Below, in pieces: positions 9,032-16,883 of a stretch of 39,654 nt of DNA. Position 1 is the stretch's first letter. Every line of letters starts with the position of its first letter. The position numbers were made by a program, and so were the translations under genes. The notes under the pieces were generated by a model. That model was not told the origin of the DNA, made no database searches, and saw only the letters and a program-made list of their open reading frames with translations. Source of the stretch: CAZBBB01 sp964490005 (lineage in GTDB: Bacteria > Planctomycetota > B15-G4); the NCBI GenBank assembly GCA_964490005.1, contig CAZBBB010000022.1:1-39654 (forward strand). Direction: 5' to 3'.

Positions 9032-9778
9032 ATGACGCGGCACGCCTGGCGCCTGCTGCGCGACGGCCCGGCGGCGCCGGCGCTCAACATGGGGCGCGAC
9101 GAGGCGCTGTTGCGCGGCGCCGACGCGCGGCCGGCGCTGCGTCTGTACGCCTGGGACCCGCCGGCCCTCTCGCTCGGGCGCTTCCAGCCGGTCGCGGGCT
9201 TCGATCGTGCCGCGATCGCGGCCGCCGGCGCGGTGCTCGTGCGACGCGCGACGGGCGGCGGCGCGATCCACCACGATCGCGAGCTGACCTTCGCGCTCGT
9301 CGCGCGCCCGGGCGCCGACGGTTACCCGGCCGGCGTCGAGGAGGCCTACGTGCTCGTGCACGCCGCGCTGGCGGCGGCGCTCGGCGCGCTCGGCGCGCAC
9401 GTCGCGCCGCGCGGCGCGGGCTGGCCGCTCTCGACGCGTCCGCGCGACGCGACCATGTGCTTCGACGACCACACCGCGCACGATCTGGTCGACGCGCGCG
9501 GCCGCAAGCTCGTCGGGTCGGCGCAGCGCCGCAGCGGCGGGCGCGTGCTGCACCACGGCAGCGTGCCGCTGGCCGTGCCCGCGCTCACGCCCGCCTCGGG
9601 CTCGGTGGCGCTCGCCGCCGGCCGCGAGGTGGCCTGGGACGAGCTGGCCGACGCCGTGACCGCGGCGCTCGGCGCGGCGCTGGGCGCGCGCTGGCTGCCC
9701 GACCGCTGGTCGGCCGCCGAAGCGGTCGCCGCGCGCGCCTTCGCCGCCGAACGCTACGCGTCGCCCGCCGACGACTGA
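9032..9778 (+). CDS. LipM-like octanoyltransferase / lipoate-protein ligase family
   Basis: Transfers octanoate from acyl carrier protein to a lipoyl domain (typically GcvH), or ligates lipoate. The protein has 248 residues, the usual length. RRATGGGAIHH (residues 71-81) is the family acyl-binding loop. A cysteine at 143 (CFDDHTAHDL) and GRKLVGSAQRR (157-167, Lys159) match LipM-type octanoyltransferases, in which that cysteine forms the thioester. LplA ligases usually lack this cysteine, which favours octanoyltransferase. No LipA gene (sulfur insertion) is in the window, but the GcvH substrate is at 24.5 kb. The ATG start lacks a clear Shine-Dalgarno sequence. Confidence 0.83.
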   Translation: MTRHAWRLLRDGPAAPALNMGRDEALLRGADARPALRLYAWDPPALSLGRFQPVAGFDRAAIAAAGAVLVRRATGGGAIHHDRELTFALVARPGADGYPAGVEEAYVLVHAALAAALGALGAHVAPRGAGWPLSTRPRDATMCFDDHTAHDLVDARGRKLVGSAQRRSGGRVLHHGSVPLAVPALTPASGSVALAAGREVAWDELADAVTAALGAALGARWLPDRWSAAEAVAARAFAAERYASPADD

Positions 9779-9888
9779 GGGGGGAGCGGCGGGGCGCCGG
9801 GCGAATGCCTACAATGCCCGGCCACCGCGCGCCGCGCGGACCGGGGTTGCGCCGCGCTCGGGCCGCGGCGGCGGATGCGGAGGTCTCC

Positions 9889-10395
9889 ATGTTCGACTGG
9901 CTGCTCCTGCAGGACACGCTCACGGGCGAGGCCACCGACTCGATGCTCGAGTCGATCCTCACGCTGGGCGGCAACCTCGGCTACGCCGAGACCTGGCTGT
10001 GGCTGACGCTCGCGCTGCTCGTCGTGGAGATGATCACGTCGGGCTTCGTCATCGGCGCCTTCGGCTTCGGCACGCTCGCCGGCGCGCTCGCGGCCTGGCT
10101 CGAGGTCGGCCGCAACGGCCAGCTCATCGCCTTCTCGGTGGTGTCGGTGCTCTCGCTGGTCTTCCTGCGGCCGATCTTCGTGCGCTGGCTCTCGCCGCAT
10201 CCGACGCCCAGCAACGTCGACCTGCTCGTCGGGCAGACCGGCACCGTGATCGACACCGTGCCCTCCGGGCAGCACGGGCGCGTGCGCCTCGCCAACGAGG
10301 AGTGGCGCGCGACGGCCAGCGAGAACCTCTCCATCGGCGAGTCCGTGCGCGTGACCGCCGTCTCCGGCAACACCCTGGTCGTCAGCCGCGCCTGA
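9889..10395 (+). CDS. NfeD-family membrane protein
   Basis: 168 residues. About three hydrophobic helices (about residues 36-100) include ETWLWLTLALLVVEM and GFGFGTLAGALAAW-like segments. A C-terminal OB-fold domain (NVDLLVGQTGTVIDT to the end) is typical of short NfeD proteins. These partner stomatin-type SPFH proteins in membrane microdomains, and the next gene encodes one 29 bases downstream. A strong GGAGG (9879-9883) sits five bases before the ATG. A TACAAT at 9810-9815 may be a -10 box, without a convincing -35. Confidence 0.88.
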   Translation: MFDWLLLQDTLTGEATDSMLESILTLGGNLGYAETWLWLTLALLVVEMITSGFVIGAFGFGTLAGALAAWLEVGRNGQLIAFSVVSVLSLVFLRPIFVRWLSPHPTPSNVDLLVGQTGTVIDTVPSGQHGRVRLANEEWRATASENLSIGESVRVTAVSGNTLVVSRA

Positions 10396-10424
10396 CGCCC
10401 GCACCCAGCCCCGAAAGGGTTTCC

Positions 10425-11399
10425 ATGCCTGACATCCCTCCCTTCGCCACCCTCGTCGTGCTCGCGCTCGTGGTCTTCGCGATCGTGCTCGTCGCGAAGA
10501 GCGTCAAGATCATCCGCCAGGCGGAGGTCATGATCGTCGAGCGGCTCGGCAAGTTCCATCGCACGCTCACGCCGGGCATCAACGTGCTCGTGCCGATCAT
10601 CGACCAGCCGCGGCAGGTGGCCTGGATCTCGGCGCTCACGGGCGCCAGCCGCATCGCCAACGTGATGCGCTTCAACGACCGCCTCGACCTGCGCGAGACG
10701 GTCATGGACTTCCCGCAGCAGCGCGTGATCACGCGCGACAACGTGGTCATCGAGATCAACGGCCTGCTCTTCGCGCAGATCACCGACCCGATGCGCTCGG
10801 CCTACGAGGTCAGCAACCTGCCCAACGCGATCGAGAAGCTCGCGCAGACGACCCTGCGCAACATCATCGGCGAGCTCGACCTCGACAAGGCGCTCTCGTC
10901 GCGCGACGAGATCAACGCCAAGATGCGCGCCGTGCTCGACGACGCCTCCGACAAGTGGGGCGTGAAGATCAACCGCGTCGAGCTGCAGGACATCTCGCCG
11001 CCGCCCGAGATCCAGGTGGCGATGGAGAAGCAGATGAAGGCCGAGCGCGACCGGCGCGCGGTCGTGCTCGAGGCCGAGGGCGAGAAGACGGCCCGCGTGC
11101 TGCGCGCCGAGGGCCTGCGCGACGCGGCCGTGGCCGAGGCCGAGGGCGAGCGCCAGCGGCTGATCCTCAAGGCGACCGGCGAGGCCGGCGCGATCGAGAA
11201 GGTCACGGCCTCGCTGTCCGGCTCGGGCATCGCGCCCGCGCAGTACCTGATCGCCATGGAGTACCTGAAGATGCTGCGCGAGATCGCGGCCTCCAACGAG
11301 GGCCAGCGCACCGTCTTCATGCCCTTCGAGTCGGCCAACGTGCTCGGCGCGGTGGGCGGCCTGAAGGAGCTGCTCGCGACGGGCGGCGGGCGCGGCTGA
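10425..11399 (+). CDS. Stomatin/paraslipin-type SPFH membrane protein
   Basis: 324 residues. One N-terminal hydrophobic helix (about 7-24) is followed by the SPFH core, with VMIVERLGKFHRTLTPGIN, QQRVITRDNVVIEING and an alpha-rich coiled-coil region rich in E, R and A (QMKAERDRRAVVLEAEGE and on). These proteins oligomerise at membranes and organise microdomains or protease access. The gene directly follows the NfeD gene, a widespread conserved pair. AAAGGG (10413-10419 region) provides a ribosome site before the ATG. Confidence 0.92.
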   Translation: MPDIPPFATLVVLALVVFAIVLVAKSVKIIRQAEVMIVERLGKFHRTLTPGINVLVPIIDQPRQVAWISALTGASRIANVMRFNDRLDLRETVMDFPQQRVITRDNVVIEINGLLFAQITDPMRSAYEVSNLPNAIEKLAQTTLRNIIGELDLDKALSSRDEINAKMRAVLDDASDKWGVKINRVELQDISPPPEIQVAMEKQMKAERDRRAVVLEAEGEKTARVLRAEGLRDAAVAEAEGERQRLILKATGEAGAIEKVTASLSGSGIAPAQYLIAMEYLKMLREIAASNEGQRTVFMPFESANVLGAVGGLKELLATGGGRG

Positions 11400-11450
11400 C
11401 CGGACGCGGTGCGGGGCCCGGCGCCGCGCGCGTCGCCCCGCCCGTCCGCG

Positions 11451-12554
11451 TCAGGCGTCCGGGCCGAGCAGCTCGGCCAGCAGTTCGTGCTGCCGGCGCA
11501 GGCCGTCTTCGTGGCCGGGGGCCAGCGCGCCCCCGCGCCACAGCCGGCTCGCCATGCCGCGCTGCACGCTGGCGACGACGCTCTCGTCCTCCAGTTCGAC
11601 GCGGTGCAGGTCGCTGCCGGCGCCGCGGTCGAGCCGCTCGGCGTCCCAGACCCAGGTGCGGAAGGCGACGGTGGTGCGGTCGAGCGCGCGCGGCTGCACG
11701 AGGTTGAGCGACAGGCCCCAGGGATAGACGTTCACGAGCGTCGTCGGGAAGAGCGCGAAGAACCAGCCCGCGATGCGCTGCCCGGCGTCGGGCCGGCCGG
11801 GGGGCGGCACGAGCACCGTCTCTTGGTCGGCGCCCGGCCCGACCTGCACGCTGCCCCAGCGCGACGTCTCGGTGCGGTAGGCGGGCAGGTCGAAGGACGG
11901 CGCGAGGCCCGCGTGCACGAAGGGCACGTGGAAGCCCTCGAGGTAGTTGTCGAGGTACAGCGCCCAGTGCGCGGGCACGTCGTAGTCGCGGCTGCGGCCC
12001 GCGTCGAAGCGCGCCTGCTCGACGGGCAGCCAGGACGTGCGGCGGTCGAGGTCGGCGATCAGGTCGGCGAAGGGCATGGCCGGCCGCAGCGCGACGAACA
12101 GAAAGCCCCGCCAGTTGCCCAGCGGCACGCGCGGCAGATCGTCGCCCGGCTCGGGGAAGCCGACGGCCCGCTCGAAGCCCGGCGCGGCGGACAGTCGGCC
12201 GTCGAGGTGGAAGCGCCGCCCGTGGTAGCGGCAGCGCAGCGACGTCGCCGGCCCGGGCCGCTCGCACAGCAGCGCGCCGCGGTGCGTGCAGACGTTCGAC
12301 AGCGCGGAGAGCGCGCCCTGCGCGTCGCGCACGAGCAGCAGCGGCTCGTCGAGCAGCCCCGGCAGCAGCGTGAGCGGCAGCACGCTCCCCGGCGCGGCCA
12401 GTTCGGACTCGTGCGCCACGAGCTGCCAGGTGCGCGCGAAGACGCGCTCGCGCACCGCCTCCCAGCGGCGCGGATCGCGCACGAAGCGGGCGTCGAGCGT
12501 GCGGCCGGGAGTGACCGGCGCGGCGTCGGTGCGGGCGGGCGGTTGCAGCGTCAC
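11451..12554 (-). CDS. Rieske [2Fe-2S] oxygenase, alpha-subunit type
   Basis: Non-haem iron oxygenase of the ring-hydroxylating/quaternary-amine monooxygenase superfamily, 367 residues. The Rieske cluster ligands are Cys89, His91, Cys108 and His111 (CTHRGALLC then CRYH). The mononuclear iron site is DNYLEGFHVPFVH, giving His209 and His214, and the C-terminal DESVVASVQRGM supplies the likely acidic ligand. That last motif resembles choline or carnitine monooxygenase relatives, but the substrate is unknown. No reductase or ferredoxin gene is adjacent. GTG at 12554 is chosen. An in-frame GTG at 12578 would add eight residues and lie five bases from the upstream stop. It follows the hybrid kinase gene on the same strand and may be co-transcribed with it. 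Confidence 0.86.
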   Translation of the reverse strand: MTLQPPARTDAAPVTPGRTLDARFVRDPRRWEAVRERVFARTWQLVAHESELAAPGSVLPLTLLPGLLDEPLLLVRDAQGALSALSNVCTHRGALLCERPGPATSLRCRYHGRRFHLDGRLSAAPGFERAVGFPEPGDDLPRVPLGNWRGFLFVALRPAMPFADLIADLDRRTSWLPVEQARFDAGRSRDYDVPAHWALYLDNYLEGFHVPFVHAGLAPSFDLPAYRTETSRWGSVQVGPGADQETVLVPPPGRPDAGQRIAGWFFALFPTTLVNVYPWGLSLNLVQPRALDRTTVAFRTWVWDAERLDRGAGSDLHRVELEDESVVASVQRGMASRLWRGGALAPGHEDGLRRQHELLAELLGPDA

Positions 12555-12583
12555 GGCCCGCCACGATACCCCCGTCACCGGAC

Positions 12584-14203
12584 TCAGGTGGAGGCGGCGC
12601 CCCTCAACGCGGCGTCGATGGTGTCCACGAGCTGCCGGCCGCTGAAGGGCTTGGGCAGGCTGCCGACGGCGCCGAGCTTCATCGCCGCCCGGAGGTGGCC
12701 GCTGGCTCCGATCGCGCCCGACATGGCGACCACCGGGATCTCGGGGTGGTGGCGCCGCATCTCGGTGCAGGTCTCGATGCCCTCCTTGTCGGGCATGAGC
12801 ATGTCGCAGAGCATCACCGAGACGGGCTGCCGCTTCACGATGGCGAGCGCCTCGGCGCCGTCCTTCGCGACCAGGACCGTGAAGCCGGCGCCCTGCAGCA
12901 GGCGGCGCGCGACCTCGAGCAGGTCGCCGTCGTCGTCGACGACCAGGACGGTGCCGCGCGGCGTGGCGTCGCGGCCCGAGCCCTCGGGAACGGGGCGCGA
13001 GGCGCCCCCGACGCCCCCTGCGTCGAGGGCGCTGCGCACGAAGCGCAGCAGGGTTTCGGCACGAAAGGGCTTGGCCATGAAGGTGGCCTCCGGCGGCAGG
13101 CTTCCCTGTGCCGCAAGCAGGTCCGGGTCGTAGCCCGACATGTAGACGACCCGCGTGGCGGGCCAGCGTTGGAGCAGTTCCTCGGCGAAGGAGCGGCCGG
13201 CGCCGCCCGACAGCACGGAGTCGGTGAGCAGCAGGTCGACCGCCGCGCCGTGCCGCTCGAGGGCGGCGCGCGCCTCGGCGGCGTCGCCCGCGCTGAGCAC
13301 CGTGTAGCCGTGCCTCTCGAGCATGCGGCGCGTCAGTCCGCGCAGCGTGGGGGCATCCTCGACGAGCAGGATCGTCTCGCGGCCGCCGACGTCGGGGGCC
13401 GTCGACCGGGTCTTCGAAGCGGCGACCGGCTCGGGGCGCGTCTCGAGCGCCGCCAGCCGGATGAAGAAGCTGCTGCCCGCTCCCGGCGTGCTCTCGCAGC
13501 GGATCGAGCCGCCCATGCCGCGGACGACGCGTGCCGTGCCGGCCAGTCCCAGCCCATGGCCGCCGCCGCGTGAGCGCGCATTGCGGGGGCGTTCGAACAG
13601 CCCCTCGAGCTGGGCCGCAGTCATGCCGCAGCCGGTGTCGCGCACCTCGATCTCCACCCACTCGACGCGGCGGTCGCCGCCGGCGGCCCTCACCGGCCGG
13701 ACCTCCAGCACGAGGCTGCCGCCCTCGGGCATGGCCTTGTGCGCGTTGAGCGCGAGGTTGAGCAGCACCTGCGCGAGCTGGCCCTCGTCGGCGCGCGCGA
13801 CGGCCGGCTCGACGGCCGGCAGCAGCGTGAGCGAGACATGCTCGCCCAGCAGCCGGTCGAGCAGCCGGCCGAACTCGAGCACCGTGCGGTTGACGTCGAG
13901 CGCGCGCAGCTCGACCGTGTCGCCGCGGGCGAGCGCGAGCATGCGCCGCGTGAGGTCGGTGGCGCGCTCGACGGCGGTCTCGATGCCGGCCAGGTCGTTG
14001 GGGGCCGTGGGGTGTTCGCCGAGCTGCGCCGAGAGCAGTTCGGCATGGCCGCGGATGACGGTCAGCAGGTTGTTGAAGTCGTGCGCCAGGTAGCCGGCCA
14101 GCCGGCCGAGGACGGCCAGGGCCGCCAGCTCGCCCTCCTCGCCCGTCTCCGCGGAGCGCAGGGCCGGGTCGCTCGTCGTGTCGTCTCGCTGCGCGGCTGC
14201 CAT
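12584..14203 (-). CDS. Hybrid histidine kinase with two receiver domains, no sensor domain
   Basis: 539 residues. A short leader is followed by a HisKA-like helix with the phospho-acceptor His41 (LAHDFNNLL). The ATPase domain has an N-box (Asn149/Asn153), DTGCGM at 189-194 and GHGLGL at 215-220. Receiver 1 (about 275-395) has Asp328 and Lys378. Receiver 2 (about 416-535) has the acidic cluster at 423-425, Asp467 and Lys518. Key residues appear intact in both receivers. With only about 30 residues before the histidine and no membrane helix, it is cytosolic and must be controlled by a partner. There is no DNA-binding output domain. It is divergent from the Ser/Thr kinase gene, and the ATG start is 31 bases from the repeated 18-mer. 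Confidence 0.9.
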   Translation of the reverse strand: MAAAQRDDTTSDPALRSAETGEEGELAALAVLGRLAGYLAHDFNNLLTVIRGHAELLSAQLGEHPTAPNDLAGIETAVERATDLTRRMLALARGDTVELRALDVNRTVLEFGRLLDRLLGEHVSLTLLPAVEPAVARADEGQLAQVLLNLALNAHKAMPEGGSLVLEVRPVRAAGGDRRVEWVEIEVRDTGCGMTAAQLEGLFERPRNARSRGGGHGLGLAGTARVVRGMGGSIRCESTPGAGSSFFIRLAALETRPEPVAASKTRSTAPDVGGRETILLVEDAPTLRGLTRRMLERHGYTVLSAGDAAEARAALERHGAAVDLLLTDSVLSGGAGRSFAEELLQRWPATRVVYMSGYDPDLLAAQGSLPPEATFMAKPFRAETLLRFVRSALDAGGVGGASRPVPEGSGRDATPRGTVLVVDDDGDLLEVARRLLQGAGFTVLVAKDGAEALAIVKRQPVSVMLCDMLMPDKEGIETCTEMRRHHPEIPVVAMSGAIGASGHLRAAMKLGAVGSLPKPFSGRQLVDTIDAALRGAAST

Positions 14204-14233
14204 CCCAATTCGACAAGAGCGAGCGGAGCCGGC

Positions 14234-14251
14234 GACCGGACAGGAAAAATC
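14234..14251 (+). repeat. Single copy of an 18-base motif in the divergent promoter
   Basis: The sequence GACCGGACAGGAAAAATC is identical, base for base, to each arm of the palindrome at 19433-19480. It stands alone here, between the starts of the hybrid kinase (14203, minus) and the Ser/Thr kinase (14334, plus). It is unusual for this GC-rich DNA in having an A5 run. Confidence 0.8.
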
Positions 14252-14265
14252 CGTTTCGTTAGACT
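14237..14265 (+). promoter_or_regulatory. Candidate promoter for the Ser/Thr kinase gene
   Basis: CGGACA (14237-14242, four of six -35 matches) and TAGACT (14260-14265, four of six -10 matches) are 17 bases apart. The -35-like part lies inside the repeated 18-mer. The leader would be about 60 bases. This is a weak match and may be coincidental. Confidence 0.25.
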
Positions 14266-14333
14266 TCGCGCCCGGAGAGTCGAGCGCGAGGCGGCAGAGC
14301 TTCGCGGCTCCGGCCCCCGGTCGCGGAGGCCCG

Positions 14334-16871
14334 ATGAGTGCGGAGAGCGAACGCAGCGAGGCCGAGAGCGCCTTCCTGCAGTTCCTCGACCAGCGCCAGG
14401 GCCCCGGCGGCGCCGACTTCGAGGCCTTTCGCTCCGCCCGCCCGGCGCTGGCCGACGAACTCACGAAGCTGCATGCGTCGTGGGCCGAGATCGAGCCGCT
14501 GCTGCGCTCGGTCTTCGACAACGAGCGGGCCGACCTCTCGCTGCACCGGCTGCTCAACGGCGAGGCGCTGAAGCAGGGCGTCGACGGCGGCGCCGCCTCG
14601 CTGCGCGTCGACGTCGAGGCGCGCCCCGAACTGGCCTCCGAAGTCGTGCGGCAGATGGCGTCGCTCGCGGCGCCCAACCGGCGCTACGCGCCGGCCGGCC
14701 ACGACGTGCGCGGCGGCATGGGGCAGGTCTCGCAGGTGCGCGACGAGGCGCTGCGCCGCGTGCTCGCGCGCAAGGTGCTCGACGAGTCGGCCGACGCGCG
14801 CGCGCGCCTGACGGGCACCGAGCTGGCCGCCAGCAACGCGCGCCTCTCGCGCTTCCTCGCCGAGGCGCTCGTGACCGCGCAGCTCGACCATCCCGGCATC
14901 GTGCCCGTGCACGACGCGGGCCTCGACGAGGAGGGCCGGCCCTTCTTCACGATGAAGCTCGTGCGCGGGCGCGACTTCGACCAGGTCATCCGCCTGGTGC
15001 ACGCCGGCGCGGAGGACTGGACGCTCAACCGCGCGCTCGGCGCCCTGCAGCGCGTGGCCGAGGCGGTGGCCTACGCGCACAGCAAGGGCGTCATCCACCG
15101 CGACATCAAGCCCGGCAACATCCGCGTGGGGCGCTACGGCGAGACCTACCTCATGGACTGGGGCCTGGCGCGCCTGCTCGATCGCGGCCAGGTCGAGGTG
15201 CCCGGCGCGCCGACGCCGGCCGAGACGGAGGCCGAGTCGCGGGCCGACGCGGCCGACGCCGGCCACTGGCTGCTCACGCAGGACTGGAGCATCGCCGGCA
15301 CGCCGGTCTACATGTCGCCCGAGCAGGCCAGCGGCGCGGTCGAGCGCGTCGACGAGCGCAGCGACATCTACGCGCTCGGCGCGATCCTCTACCACCTGCT
15401 CGGCAACCGCGTGCCCTACGTCGAGCCGGGGGAGAGCCCCATCGCCCTGGTCGTCATCGGGCGCGCGCGCGCCGGGCCGCCCCGCCCGCTGCGCGAACTC
15501 GTGCCGGGCGCGCCGCCCACGCTGGTCGAGATCGCCGAGCGGGCCATGGCGCGGCGCATCGAGGACCGCTTCGCCACGGCCGGCGAGTTCGCGGCCGCCA
15601 TCGAGGACTATCTCGAGGACATCAGCGAGGCGCGCGAGGAGGCGCGCCGCCAGTCGCGGCGGGCCAAGCGCATCAACGCCTTCCTGATCGAGATGCTCAC
15701 GGCGGGCGACCCGGCGCACGCGCAGGGCGAGAACGTCACCGTGCGCGACGTGCTCGACCGGGCCGCCCGCAGGATCGACGCCGCGCTGCCCGGCGAGCCG
15801 CTCGACGAGGCGGAGCTGCGGACGACGATCGGCAATCTCTACAAGCAGCTCGGGCGCTACGAACTGGCCGAGCCGCACCTGCGACGCGCCACGGCGCTCT
15901 ACCGGCAGGTCTGCGGCGCCGAGCATCGCGACGCGCTCTCGGCCGACACCGATCTGGCGGTGCTGCTGCGCAACCAGGGGCGGCTCGACGCCGCCGAGAC
16001 CCTGCTGCGCGAGACGCTCGCGACCCAGCAGCGCGCTCTGCCGAAGGACGACGAGGACACGCTGCGCACGGTGGAGGTGCTGGCCGGCGTGCTGCGCCAC
16101 GCCGGCGCGGCGCTCGACGAATCGGAGGCCTTGTATCGCAGGGCCTGGGAAGGGCGGCGCGCGACGCTGGGCGAGCACGATCCCTCGACGCTCTCGGCGC
16201 TGAACAACCTGGCGCTCATGCTGCGCGACCGCGATCGCTGCGACGAAGCCCTGCCCCTGCAGCGCACGGCGGTCGAGGGCCTGATGCGCGTGCACGGCGG
16301 GCGCCACCCGGCCACCCTCGTCGCGGCCAACGACCTGGCGGGCCTGCTGCTGAACACGGGAGCGCGGGCCGACGCCGAGGCGCTCTACCGCACGACCCTC
16401 GAACAGCAGCGGCAGGTCATCGGCGAGCGGCATCCCGACACCCTCGCGACCGCCAACAACCTGGCGCTCATGCTGCGCCGCTCGGGCCGCCTCGACGAGG
16501 CGGGGGAGCTGCTGCAGGCGGCGCACGCGATGCAGCTCGAGCAGTTCGGCGCCGACCACCCCGCGACGCTGCGCTACGCGCACAATCTGGGCCTGGTGCG
16601 CCTCGACCAGGGCCAGCTCGACGTCGCCCGCGAACTCCTCGCGGGCTGCACGATCCGCGCGCTGGCCGTGCTGGGGCCGAGCCACCGCATGCTGGCCCGC
16701 TTTCGCAGCAACCATGGCCGCGTGCTGCTCGCGTTCGGAGAGAGGGCCGCGGCTGCGCGCGAGTTCGAGGCCGCCTTGGACGTGCTGCGGACGCAACTGG
16801 GCGACGAGCACGCGTGGACGCGCGAGGCCCGCGAACAGCTCGCGGCCTGCCGGACGGCACCACCCGACTGA
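14334..16871 (+). CDS. Ser/Thr protein kinase with C-terminal TPR array
   Basis: 845 residues. An N-terminal region (1-115) is of the type seen before the kinase domain in planctomycete kinases. The kinase domain runs from about 120 to 430, with glycine loop RGGMGQV, Lys147, helix-C Glu177, HRDIKPGN (Asp257), DWG in place of DFG (Asp275), a long activation loop, and SPEQASG. All catalytic residues seem present. A basic linker follows, then about eight 42-residue TPR units of the kinesin-light-chain type, with repeated GxxHPxTL and NNLAL motifs (about 490-840). No membrane helix is evident, so it is probably cytoplasmic. GGAGG at 14325-14329 precedes the ATG. Neighbouring sigma factor and FG-GAP genes suggest a signalling cluster. 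Confidence 0.92.
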   Translation: MSAESERSEAESAFLQFLDQRQGPGGADFEAFRSARPALADELTKLHASWAEIEPLLRSVFDNERADLSLHRLLNGEALKQGVDGGAASLRVDVEARPELASEVVRQMASLAAPNRRYAPAGHDVRGGMGQVSQVRDEALRRVLARKVLDESADARARLTGTELAASNARLSRFLAEALVTAQLDHPGIVPVHDAGLDEEGRPFFTMKLVRGRDFDQVIRLVHAGAEDWTLNRALGALQRVAEAVAYAHSKGVIHRDIKPGNIRVGRYGETYLMDWGLARLLDRGQVEVPGAPTPAETEAESRADAADAGHWLLTQDWSIAGTPVYMSPEQASGAVERVDERSDIYALGAILYHLLGNRVPYVEPGESPIALVVIGRARAGPPRPLRELVPGAPPTLVEIAERAMARRIEDRFATAGEFAAAIEDYLEDISEAREEARRQSRRAKRINAFLIEMLTAGDPAHAQGENVTVRDVLDRAARRIDAALPGEPLDEAELRTTIGNLYKQLGRYELAEPHLRRATALYRQVCGAEHRDALSADTDLAVLLRNQGRLDAAETLLRETLATQQRALPKDDEDTLRTVEVLAGVLRHAGAALDESEALYRRAWEGRRATLGEHDPSTLSALNNLALMLRDRDRCDEALPLQRTAVEGLMRVHGGRHPATLVAANDLAGLLLNTGARADAEALYRTTLEQQRQVIGERHPDTLATANNLALMLRRSGRLDEAGELLQAAHAMQLEQFGADHPATLRYAHNLGLVRLDQGQLDVARELLAGCTIRALAVLGPSHRMLARFRSNHGRVLLAFGERAAAAREFEAALDVLRTQLGDEHAWTREAREQLAACRTAPPD

Positions 16872-16883
16872 GCAGCGCTCGGC

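Noticed and set aside
9779..9888. TACAAT at 9810-9815 as a full promoter for the NfeD gene
   Set aside because: A good -10 match but no -35-like hexamer at 16-18 bases upstream, so it is not listed as a promoter.
12555..12583. A small gene between the hybrid kinase and the Rieske oxygenase
   Set aside because: Only 29 bases are left. The in-frame GTG at 12578 just offers an alternative start for the oxygenase.
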